Both the position numbers and the translations under genes were made by a program. From a virus, in the IMG/VR virus record IMGVR_UViG_3300034375_006353, positions 1-26,605 of that record: a DNA stretch of 26,605 nt. One strand, given 5' to 3'. Below the pieces are notes generated by a model. That model worked only from the letters and a program-made list of their open reading frames with translations, had not been told where the DNA came from and did no database searches. Each line of letters starts with the position of its first letter. The first letter of the stretch is position 1. Positions 14,201-21,102 of this stretch are shown here, one piece after another.

Positions 14201-17200
14201 GATACAATTAAATGCCCTTCACTGAACGAACGGTAATCTCTTTGAGACAATGAGTTTACCATTAAATCAAGATTTAAATCATACTCTCTATTTAAGTCTC
14301 CAGAAAATCCGAAGTCACTTTTTAAGATGTCACTATCCGATCTTCCGTCAGCTTCATTGGTAAATTGGTTAATGTCTCTTACATCGTCTTCTATCTCATT
14401 GTTAAATGGGATAGTGGAAATGTCATATAAGAATCCATGATGACGCGAAGGATCATGCAGTTCTCTCATTGGGGTGTTTTTTACACTTTGTAATTCAACT
14501 TCTAAACCTTCTATCTGGCGACTTAGCTGTTCGCCACTCAGGGGATATTCGTCTTCATCGAGAATTCTTCGACTTGTTAGCCTATAACCATTTACTATTT
14601 GGTTTACGGCGTTGTTAATTGCTTTTACAAACGTCTTGTAATTGTCAACGGAGCCGTAATTTTTTATGCCCGCTGCCTGCATGAGACGTTCGGGATCACT
14701 ATTGCTACTCAATAAATCCAAGTCTGAATTCGTCATGCTGTCTAAATTCAAAGAGAACTTTGTTGTCATGTCAGCAGGAACGAAACCACCGGGCACTTCG
14801 AGTAAGTAAGAGCTGTCACCCGCAACAGACCGTTTAGACATCTCCTCTTTAAGCTCTTGCCTGTATGCAGAATCTGATTCTTCTTCCCTTCTTTCAAACT
14901 CTCCAAGCATTTTCTGGCTGGTGATCGAGTGACGCTTTAAAGTCTTGTTGACTTTTCTTTCTTCAGGCTGCTCGGAATCTGCCTGCCTTCTTGCAATCTC
15001 GCCTCTGATTATTCTTGCTTGTTGAGCAGAGGATTCCTCAGTGTCCTTAAGAGTCCTGATCTGATTTCTTTCTCTAGATTGAACAGTTCCGATATTGCTG
15101 ATAACTTGCGAGGCGTCAGCAAATCCGATACCGCTGAACGCATTGGCAAGTTTCTCCATAAATCTCTGGATACGCTCAAGCAGCGTCCGGGGACGACCAG
15201 CAATTTGTCTTCTGACATTCTTATCTGAATAGAACTGCCGGTACATTTCGGCGACAGCTTCTTCCTGAATAGACTCTTCAGTTTCGTAACCCTTTACGCC
15301 TTTATAGGTTTCCTCGGCCCATTCGCTAAATGACTTACCGTCGCTCCGCTTGACCCTGTAAGTCGCATTAACTAATGCTCTCCACTCGTTCATCGTGAAC
15401 AAGTCTAAATCTCTCATGGCGTGGATAGCTTCGTGATTTACAACATCTCTCACCGCCTGACGGATCTCTGCATCCGTTGTCGCATTCCTGACAGTCGGGT
15501 GGTTTAAGTTGATTGCAATAGTCCGAAGCCCGCCGAGGTTGGGGTCAAAGAATCCTTCTGCATTTACGGACTCATTGATTACCTTTGCGGCTACGTCACT
15601 CTTGACACCAGCATCAACTAAGGCTTGCTCAAGCTCTTTAAGAATCGTTTGATTCCTTTGAGTTTGATCGCCTTCGATTCTTCTCTCAGGGGCAAAGCTC
15701 GGAAGCTCCTCCGCTGTCGCGAACTCTTCCCTTAACGCTGGATCTAGTCTGGCTCCGCGAGCCCTGAGGAAACCGGCGAGTCTTTCGCGGGCGCGAGATT
15801 TTTCTTCAGCACTTCGAACATCCCAGTCAGCTAAACCGGGAGTGAGTTCTGAAATTCTTTCGTCTCTGAGAATGTTTGCGGAGTTTTCATCGGGAGCAAA
15901 TCCGTATTCAAGAACAGAAGTTGTTCTCCCCTCCTCGTTCACTCTTTCAATCGTTGCGAATCCACTCGATTTATTCTTGTCTACTGTGAAATCAACAGGC
16001 TGATTCGATAAAACTTCCACCCTTGCGCCCGGATCAGAAGTTTCAATTTCTTCTGCTAAACTTTTAGCGTTGTTTTTGTTCTTGTAAGTTTTTATTTCTT
16101 GTCCGTTTTTCTTTACGGTGTAGCTTCTGCTCCGATGCTTCAAACGCTTGGCGGAGTTGATGGCTTCTTTTCTATTAATCGCACCGTCTACAATCTCGCC
16201 GTTCGCGTTACGAACGAAGTAACCTTCGGAGGGCTCAGTAGTGACTTCGTAGTCGCCAACCTTTAAAGCCCTTCCGTTATCAGCTTCTTGAATGTCCTGA
16301 TAAGTGACAGGCGTAAACATGCCCTTAACTTTATCAGTCTTAGGGAGGTCTCCCCTGACCCGCATGTCAGAGATAAACTCCTTGTACGTTTCTGAACCGT
16401 ACTTACCAGTCACACTTTCAAAATCACCCTGAGTTATTCGTCCATTCTCTTGGCCGATTTTAAGAAGTTCTTCGTACTGGTTCTCTGTGTAGGGAGTTCT
16501 TCTGGGCTTTAGAGGTTTCCTTCCATCTTTCTGACTAACTCTTTGAGCGTATCCTCTAGTCTCTAACGCTTGAACAATACTTGAAGCAACAGCTCTGTCA
16601 GTCTTGGAGTTCCCCATTCCCAGAACTTGGCGAACGGTGTCTCCATTAATCGACTTAGCCTTTCGAGTTCCCTTCACGGCAGCATCGAACTGCGCTCGGG
16701 TGAACATAGGCATGTCCGCTCCGCCATCTTCTTCGACATACTCTTGAACCTTCAGGCCAGACAGTACCGATCTAATCCTTCTTCTTTCTTTGTTGTCAGT
16801 ATCTTTTAAGTTTGCTGTCCTGCCGTTCGTTTGCCGTAATACAAAAGCCCTAAACCCGTCTGTATTCGTAAGAATGTTTCTGGAGTCAGCAGCCTCTATG
16901 ACATCTGCTATCTCTACAGGAGTGTTCTCTTGAGCCTGAAGTCCAGCCATTCTGACTGTATCGTTGTTTCTGCCAGCTTCTTCGTTAGCTAACCTCCAAC
17001 GATTTTCATTCTCCGATTGAATCCTTTCTGCTCTTTCTATTTCAGCTTGATAAGCAGCTTCCCTCTGAGAGTCCTGACTTTTCCTGAGCCTCCTTTCGGC
17101 ATCAGACATTTTATTCCAGTTCTCTTCAGCTTTCTTATTTGCTCTGTGAGCCCTGTATGTACCGGCAGTGCCAAAAACTCCCACTACAGGGATGGTTCCG

Positions 17201-18189
17201 GCTACAGTTGCTTTCATCTCATCAACAAATCCAACATCATCTAAGCTGATAGACTCGCCAGCTTGCGCTCTTTCGAGTACCGTTTGCATCAACTCTGTAG
17301 GAAATTCCGTTAATGACTCTAAGGCTCCCTTGCCGATAGTCTTTGATAATGTCTCTTTCCCGGCTCGCGTGGTGGTGGCGGCAAGGGATTGCTTAAGGCT
17401 CCGGGTCGCCGCAAGCTGAGCGCCACGACCAATACCTCCGGTCAAGGCAATGAATATGTAGTCCATTGCTGCCTGCGGACCGGCGGCAGCGGCAGCGGCA
17501 AAGTTGTTTATGTCTTCCGGTGTTACATCTTTTTGCCCACCTTTAGAAGCAACTTCATACTGTCGCTCAAGGTTGTCTGCAAAGAATTGAGTGGCGAGAG
17601 TTCCGATAGCGAAAGCTGCACCAAACCCAGCCTTCGCTAAAGGATGAGGCGAAGCGGTTGCTCCAGCCCTGAGAACAGGCAGAAGCCTAGCAAGGCCAGC
17701 GCCAACTTTTTGTCCTAGTTTAGTTTTAGCTACAAGATCCGAAGCCCCGACCTTGCCAGCAGCCATCGCGGGAAGCATGTACGGAGTAGATATGCCAACT
17801 TGTTCTTTTGCAAATGTCCAAGCGGTGCTTGCTGCGTCTGCTAAACCTTTCTTATCGTAATCATCAATGATATCAGTGTATTGGACAGGCTCAGGCAGAA
17901 TCTCCGCAGCTGCTCTGTTTGTTTCTTCGTATATCCGTCCGGCTTCGTCTAAAGATTCTTGAGAGCCGAAGCCACCGAGAACTGTTGACGGTGCCGCAGA
18001 TAAGGCTCCGGCCATTCGCGTGATCGTAGATCTAGCAGCAGGGAAGAAACCGGAAGGCTTTTCGAAAAGATCAGGTCTCTCCTGCATCAGCTGTTGATAA
18101 GCCTGCTCTCTCGTCACGCCAGCAGGGAAAGATATTACCTTCCCGTCGGGCAACTCTATGCCATTCGGTTCGTTCTCAAGCCAAGCCAT
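8254..18189 (-). CDS. Giant polyvalent internal virion protein (3,311 residues) with effector domains
   Basis: Likely packed in the virion and ejected with the DNA. Order: ELPDGKVISFPAG start (12-24); hydrophobic Ala/Gly-rich region (about 50-340); zincin with HEAIH at 919-923 and a further Glu near 976-981; ADP-ribosyltransferase-like fold with FRG (1524-1526), GSSTT (1546-1550) and DFEAGLFTSGTFEV (1619-1632); kinase-like fold with K1953, E1964, D2029, N2037 and D2049; Nudix box at 2284-2306 with all consensus residues; long helical half with YIPFYRE; and an LPD38-like C terminus with PFLNARVQGLD (about 2950-2960) and IPVPFEVGFLFKTVPER (about 3032-3048). K(F/L)SL(N/S) occurs at 1144, 2172 and 2395, between modules. 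Codons 1150-1876 are AT-rich. It ends 4 bases before the endolysin gene. Confidence 0.9.
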   Translation of the reverse strand: MAWLENEPNGIELPDGKVISFPAGVTREQAYQQLMQERPDLFEKPSGFFPAARSTITRMAGALSAAPSTVLGGFGSQESLDEAGRIYEETNRAAAEILPEPVQYTDIIDDYDKKGLADAASTAWTFAKEQVGISTPYMLPAMAAGKVGASDLVAKTKLGQKVGAGLARLLPVLRAGATASPHPLAKAGFGAAFAIGTLATQFFADNLERQYEVASKGGQKDVTPEDINNFAAAAAAGPQAAMDYIFIALTGGIGRGAQLAATRSLKQSLAATTTRAGKETLSKTIGKGALESLTEFPTELMQTVLERAQAGESISLDDVGFVDEMKATVAGTIPVVGVFGTAGTYRAHRANKKAEENWNKMSDAERRLRKSQDSQREAAYQAEIERAERIQSENENRWRLANEEAGRNNDTVRMAGLQAQENTPVEIADVIEAADSRNILTNTDGFRAFVLRQTNGRTANLKDTDNKERRRIRSVLSGLKVQEYVEEDGGADMPMFTRAQFDAAVKGTRKAKSINGDTVRQVLGMGNSKTDRAVASSIVQALETRGYAQRVSQKDGRKPLKPRRTPYTENQYEELLKIGQENGRITQGDFESVTGKYGSETYKEFISDMRVRGDLPKTDKVKGMFTPVTYQDIQEADNGRALKVGDYEVTTEPSEGYFVRNANGEIVDGAINRKEAINSAKRLKHRSRSYTVKKNGQEIKTYKNKNNAKSLAEEIETSDPGARVEVLSNQPVDFTVDKNKSSGFATIERVNEEGRTTSVLEYGFAPDENSANILRDERISELTPGLADWDVRSAEEKSRARERLAGFLRARGARLDPALREEFATAEELPSFAPERRIEGDQTQRNQTILKELEQALVDAGVKSDVAAKVINESVNAEGFFDPNLGGLRTIAINLNHPTVRNATTDAEIRQAVRDVVNHEAIHAMRDLDLFTMNEWRALVNATYRVKRSDGKSFSEWAEETYKGVKGYETEESIQEEAVAEMYRQFYSDKNVRRQIAGRPRTLLERIQRFMEKLANAFSGIGFADASQVISNIGTVQSRERNQIRTLKDTEESSAQQARIIRGEIARRQADSEQPEERKVNKTLKRHSITSQKMLGEFERREEESDSAYRQELKEEMSKRSVAGDSSYLLEVPGGFVPADMTTKFSLNLDSMTNSDLDLLSSNSDPERLMQAAGIKNYGSVDNYKTFVKAINNAVNQIVNGYRLTSRRILDEDEYPLSGEQLSRQIEGLEVELQSVKNTPMRELHDPSRHHGFLYDISTIPFNNEIEDDVRDINQFTNEADGRSDSDILKSDFGFSGDLNREYDLNLDLMVNSLSQRDYRSFSEGHLIVSAVQEELEDGYISFIYPAIQKVMQTEELLPMEARAVVVLSDYGKLKSLIDSGKTPSAVTIASLHKRYVNPILDSLKHTRSATQARLILRSLDNSESAVSSTVKSLSGETPRFLEGYKSVLEFAEKYFDNKTTDVEDLKQSIGEIAKDKDNTWDNDYDSVQRFTGSVLQTPVERAHAAIFKYIFERTSPVTNMPVFRGTSFSRFLFDISSRDEAGALGSSTTYEEALDWASDRAVGRTISIDGVGELTSKISTAEEDFSDGLIFVFPAGKISGSVRAQTPAHQSDSARGFDFEAGLFTSGTFEVKEFYPFKNALEYNDLFINVIGQQLIEMAEQRMAVEDGVISSQDIYDSVFPSINKSFTPMNNINSVGSWQGSNKYIVQSLPEGKPITATSKTLESKIFRALLLKGALLSEDFTNSDILELNEYGLLRYDTGNYEEWRRDQYPYSREDDKSLFRSLFFNAITGGGERSAYNRKLFNALHTMMVTTPPFSDLEMLPDLESFIEHYAFPDDTLQYVLGSAVLDSNFKNYRKDDSIPASKRANDGVKGAFAVLDQLDSEMRSFGANYLASRDAARERAPVIGWTRNPRWSIVNVDEDGFQQVGSQTGSNAGGMYRNEDTGEQYYVKTPRDPDIGRNEILASKLYQLAGVEVADANPAVRNGEFSVASSFVPGLGMDRDLLVSERVPGVQENFAVDAWLGNWDVVGLVFDNLLIKEGRGVRIDPGGTMPYRAQGGLKNDMRAGLWGPEANDIDSMRDMNIAPEASLVFDKVTDEDLVEGIDKVLSIPVDDLRKAVSEFGPVDPEENEEAFNILEARRRDLASRRADIVGDSSAAAQFTSTGQPGRKFSLNDLQWKDKGTASQETSSVESFSPDKAIEKVSESTNERGRERDRKIIRAMKDFKTSPDFDITEITPKEWGPIENISIPSYGVMVKDDKDNIVLREVANFFDGYHWSIAKGRLDPGESPLETALRELEEETGISEDTVPNFRIVGALPGPYSSGYSDTYLYVAQFDSQTSDQEISKFGDNLINKTPGFIPRISKEKSTVSADQSIMDDMSIPIALGEMKPRKLSLSNEKLVELTVDTARTKGDRSYDVLHATISPPPVHKSLWESVKDVLSDRPLAWFRQKFIDKYEGIRRAVEKAREIRGDESYMLAGMDALKAAYLSDKSKGIVQEAITSGRLVYRDGITRVDTNEKGLIEILQPLFKGEVDLLRDWHVWKIAIREGRFEREGRMVSMSAEERQTVMDTAQANGWTELFESVDADYREWNDAIVDYMKDTGIINDSMGEVFKKYGDYIPFYREFEGEADERLIAGMQDLIGEELAQMERDGRMPPMDAAQKSRMPSSMFGSLTGAKPPRKARGGDSMVVDPLTGIMRNLEAAVTSGMKNVAATRVMDDAVLIGMATEVEPSQVRADTHSVRMDGEDRYFNVFDPLLHDSLAGMAEGHIKYLNFFSAPAQFLREMVTRSPDFIMANLLRDSLSTWTTAGGTKPVIDTMRSFFSGENDSYQTLKSAGIISGFDNARTTKDLVKKFTKKLKEEGQMPGKKIPFWSSATKLWDWSGDVSTKSDAATRQAVYESVLQDLLEKGFTRGQAESEAIYQAAEVINFSRRGNSGLAKIITAVVPFLNARVQGLDVLYRAGTGKYSTVTNETRNKALIGFLSRASLLATASLMYAGMVEDEDEYKNAKPEVRDDNWIIPGFGDMPGFKIPVPFEVGFLFKTVPERVYHYYSGDQTYKQSVDAIKRGVASTLEINVFGPQFAKPVLEAMMNHSFYTGSSIVPWYLTGADPEYQKRLSTNELAVTIGEAFDASPLKVEHVLRGYTGTLGGYLLTVADWAMRNVKGLPARPTLRADQMMIARRFLQSAEGSAGAMSEWYAFRNSTTGILNAFNSARNDGDIEKAREIFEENSGVISMKPAINAIDTELERLRRAERFILLDTRTDPDQKAEAIKRIDALRNALLSSSKKVMEKSDLSPRFPFPLSALNN
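12560..14760. other. AT-rich island inside the giant gene
   Basis: Hand counts of 60-base lines give 19/60 GC at 13201-13260 and 16/60 at 13801-13860, against 42/60 at 12001-12060 and 31/60 at 14761-14820. The island covers codons of about 1150-1876, that is, an unknown helical region, the ADP-ribosyltransferase-like fold and the linker to the kinase-like fold. It begins next to the first KFSLN motif. It suggests an acquired or fast-evolving module, and its edges are approximate. Confidence 0.6.
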
Positions 18190-18191
18190 AT

Positions 18192-20180
18192 TTACATTGC
18201 TCCAAACGCAGCATTGAATCTTTCGGTGTTAGCTGGGATTCCAGAGATTCCACCACCAAGTCCACGACTCTGTATCGACGATATTAACTCTGATAATAAT
18301 CTTTGCTGTTCTGCTGGCGTGGCGGTTAAGAAGTTGGGGTCTTTAGCTAAAACAGTTTTGGCTATCTCAGCAGCTTGATAGTATGTATCCCTAAGGCTCT
18401 TCGCTCTGGCTTCGTTGAGCGTTATAGTGGATTCACCAACTCTCTCTGCTAACTTCTCTGCTGCATCTCTTCTATCGTTCTCTCTTCTTTGCTGAGCAAG
18501 GGTGGTCGCTTGATTTAAACCAGCGATCCCTGCCTCTCCGATGTTTTTACCGGAGGCAAACTCAAGACCACCACGCAGCATTGCGTCAAATAAAGGCTGG
18601 AGCTTCCCAGACTTGAGCATGTTGGACGAGTCTTTTGTAGTTGTATCTTTTTTACCCTCGCTACCCGCAAGTGCGTCGAAGTTAATTGCTCCGTACTCCG
18701 TGACCGGGCTAGGTCCGGGCGGGGCAAAATTGTTTGCCTGATCTACGACAGAAGATCTCCCGTCAGGAAGAGCATCTTTAGATGCAAACTGGCTAGTGTA
18801 GTTCTCCAAAGTAAAACGATCGGGAGAGTTGAGGACTTCTTGGCGTTCAGCTTCAGTCATCCCGCGATAACCAACTCCCATCCTTCTTCCTGTAAGCTCC
18901 AAAACATCTTCTGGACTAGCGCCATACCCAGCCCTTCCGGGGTCTGAAGCCTCTGATCTCGCTTGGTATATAAATTCAAGATCGCTATTTGGCATATCTT
19001 GTAACTGAACTTCGTTAAAATTATTTCTCTCTAAAACTGGGGGACGTGAAAGAATACCTTCAATAAGATTTCTTCTTCGTATTTCTTCAGGGGTGCTATT
19101 TGAATCAAAATTGTAGCCCAATTCTCTCGGGTTAATCAAAGTAAGCGCACTCTCAGGAACTTGACTTTGCATTGTCAGATCCGGAGCCGGGGAGTATCCG
19201 ACACCATCTGGGCTAAACGGAGTCTGGGGGAAATCATCATCGTAGGCGTCGGGGACCACGCGGTAGCTGCGATCTGGGCTAAACGCAGTCTGGGTGCCTG
19301 CTAGATCACTTCCTTCTCCCACAATCGGGTTGTAGCCTAAGAGGTTTTGAATAGTCTGTACCCTAGTTAGGTAGTTCCTTGTTTCTTCCGGAATTCTACC
19401 AACGCTCGCATCTCCCGAAAGGTATCTACCCATATTCCCCTGACCCCAGTTGTAAGCTCGTATTGCGTCTTCGGGTCGATTAAACCTTTCAGCCATTTTG
19501 CCTATGTAAGAAACTCCACCAGAAACATTCTCGTCCACATTGAACGGATCGCTAACGCCTACTTCGGTTTGAGTTGAGGGCATTAGTTGGAATAACCCCT
19601 GAGCCCCGGCAGTGGATACTGCCATCGGGTTTAATCCGGATTCAGCCATAGCCGTAGCTACTGCTAGATCCGGATCAACTCCTCGCGCAATAGCTTCTTG
19701 CCTAATTTTTCTTATAATCTCTTCTCTGCCACTTACACGAGCAGAATCGTATAAATTAAAAGCCTTCATTTGCTGCACAGCTTGAGGGGGTATGCCACCG
19801 CCTGTCTGGAATTTCCTGACGCTTCCTCCTCCGTACATCATTTGAGTAGGCACATCCATTTGGGGCTGCATCTGATCCTGAGGCATCATGCCCATAATCC
19901 CACCCTGAGATTGAATCGGTGGAGCTTGAGGCGCTGACTGTGCAGGTTGGCCCATGATCTGCTGAGACATTGCGAGATACTGGTCTACCAAGGCGGGCTC
20001 TTGCATCTGCCTTTCACCCTGCTTGGATTCCATTTCGTTCAACATTTCAGTTCTTCTTTTGATCTCATCCATGCCTAGAATCTGAGCCGCTTTGCCTGAC
20101 TCACCGGCAGCGACCTTCTGAACAGAAGACATATCGAGATTTCGAAGCATCTCTTGTAGCTGTAATAAATTTGCAGTCAT
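18192..20180 (-). CDS. Virion-associated lytic transglycosylase (SLT domain)
   Basis: A 662-residue internal virion protein that should open peptidoglycan during DNA entry. The SLT domain lies at about 150-275: catalytic E180 in AMAESGLNP, then AGAQGLFQLMPSTQ (191-204), YIGKMAERF and AYNWGQGN (242-249). Before it is a Gln/Met/Pro-rich region and the Gly motif MYGGGSVRKFQTGGG (115-129) shared in style with neighbouring proteins. The C-terminal 380 residues have no known motif but include a short duplication, TAFSPD and TPFSPD, matching a 23-base DNA repeat. ATG 20180 has AAGGG about 10 bases upstream. Its stop is 2 bases from the start of the giant gene. It probably acts in the ejected channel with that protein. 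Confidence 0.92.
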   Translation of the reverse strand: MTANLLQLQEMLRNLDMSSVQKVAAGESGKAAQILGMDEIKRRTEMLNEMESKQGERQMQEPALVDQYLAMSQQIMGQPAQSAPQAPPIQSQGGIMGMMPQDQMQPQMDVPTQMMYGGGSVRKFQTGGGIPPQAVQQMKAFNLYDSARVSGREEIIRKIRQEAIARGVDPDLAVATAMAESGLNPMAVSTAGAQGLFQLMPSTQTEVGVSDPFNVDENVSGGVSYIGKMAERFNRPEDAIRAYNWGQGNMGRYLSGDASVGRIPEETRNYLTRVQTIQNLLGYNPIVGEGSDLAGTQTAFSPDRSYRVVPDAYDDDFPQTPFSPDGVGYSPAPDLTMQSQVPESALTLINPRELGYNFDSNSTPEEIRRRNLIEGILSRPPVLERNNFNEVQLQDMPNSDLEFIYQARSEASDPGRAGYGASPEDVLELTGRRMGVGYRGMTEAERQEVLNSPDRFTLENYTSQFASKDALPDGRSSVVDQANNFAPPGPSPVTEYGAINFDALAGSEGKKDTTTKDSSNMLKSGKLQPLFDAMLRGGLEFASGKNIGEAGIAGLNQATTLAQQRRENDRRDAAEKLAERVGESTITLNEARAKSLRDTYYQAAEIAKTVLAKDPNFLTATPAEQQRLLSELISSIQSRGLGGGISGIPANTERFNAAFGAM
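19206..19294. repeat. 23-base direct repeat inside the transglycosylase gene
   Basis: ATCTGGGCTAAACGGAGTCT plus GGG at 19206-19228 recurs with one mismatch at 19272-19294. It encodes the paired QT(A/P)FSPD segments after the SLT domain. It is a small internal duplication, probably in a flexible linker. Confidence 0.75.
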
Positions 20181-20190
20181 GATGTTACCC

Positions 20191-21102
20191 TTAAGATCCG
20201 AGGTAGCTGCCGAGAGCGCCGATACCTGCTATGCCTAAACCGCCTGCAATCTGACCCGCGCTCGGACCCGGCGTTCTGGTCGCTTGGTTCATTGCCGTTG
20301 CGTAAGGAGTTCCAGACAACAGGGAGGCGAAGTAGTTAAGCTGGTTTCGTTTCCAATCTCTGCGCTCAACAAAGTCTTGGTATGCCTGATCCCGTATGGC
20401 CTGTTCCATTTCCCTGCCTCGAACTCCCGCTTGCTGCAATGCGTTTATTCTTTCTAGGGCTTGAGTTTGCTGCATGTTCGCTAAGTTCTGGAGCTGTGCC
20501 GATGCGTCCAGTCCAAGCCTTGCTCCAGACTGTCTATTCTGAACATCTTGGGCAAAAGCCTGTTGGGCTTGATCGAACGCTCTGAATCTTGTGTCAGCTT
20601 CGAACTCTCTCATTGCTCGAAAGGCTTCATCGGAAATAGCTCCAGCCTCTCTCGCCCCCATTAAAGTTCCTCTTCCGCCCACTGCCCCGGCAGCTATCGC
20701 AGCGTCAGATACATTTCTTCTGGACTGATTCAGCGCACCTTGATAGTCTTCCATCATTCTCTCTCTTCCGAGACCGAGTATGTTTTCAAGGTACGGGTTC
20801 ATGTATTGCTGAGACATCGCAGGGAATGTAGGCGTATCAAATCCTACTCTCGAAGCCTGAGAGGCAATACCTCTAGACTGGGCAAGCTCAGGTCTGGCCC
20901 CTTGGTCATAGAGGGACTGTACGCCGCCGAACGCTTGAAGCTCCATCGGCGAAAACCCAGCAACCCGTTGGCCCGGATATCGCGAGTACCTCTGATTGGC
21001 AATGCCCTTGCCAGTAGCTGCGATACCTTCCCAATACGGCTTAGACCAAGAGGGAAGATCTTGGATAACTCTTTGCGTACCGCCGCCGCCGCTAGAACCC
21101 AT
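20191..21102 (-). CDS. Glutamine/alanine-rich internal virion protein
   Basis: A 303-residue protein with no enzymatic motif that I can see. It opens with a Gly run (MGSSGGGGTQ), then DLPSWSKPYWEG and RYPGQRVAGFSPMELQAFG. A helical, Gln-, Ala- and Arg-rich core contains PYLENILGLGRERMM and DQAQQAFAQDVQNRQ. The end is glycine-rich and hydrophobic (GQIAGGLGIAGIGALGSYLG), like a short membrane-active tail. Similar proteins lie next to transglycosylase and giant ejection proteins in marine podoviruses (from memory), which suggests an ejected core protein. The frame extends to TTG 21114, but ATG 21102 has GGAG at a good spacing and is chosen. It overlaps the previous gene by 11 bases. Confidence 0.85.
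   Translation of the reverse strand: MGSSGGGGTQRVIQDLPSWSKPYWEGIAATGKGIANQRYSRYPGQRVAGFSPMELQAFGGVQSLYDQGARPELAQSRGIASQASRVGFDTPTFPAMSQQYMNPYLENILGLGRERMMEDYQGALNQSRRNVSDAAIAAGAVGGRGTLMGAREAGAISDEAFRAMREFEADTRFRAFDQAQQAFAQDVQNRQSGARLGLDASAQLQNLANMQQTQALERINALQQAGVRGREMEQAIRDQAYQDFVERRDWKRNQLNYFASLLSGTPYATAMNQATRTPGPSAGQIAGGLGIAGIGALGSYLGS

Noticed and set aside
8254-18189. N4-like virion RNA polymerase, suggested by the size of the giant protein
   Set aside because: I find no T7-like polymerase motifs, whereas zincin, transferase-like, Nudix and LPD38-like motifs are visible.
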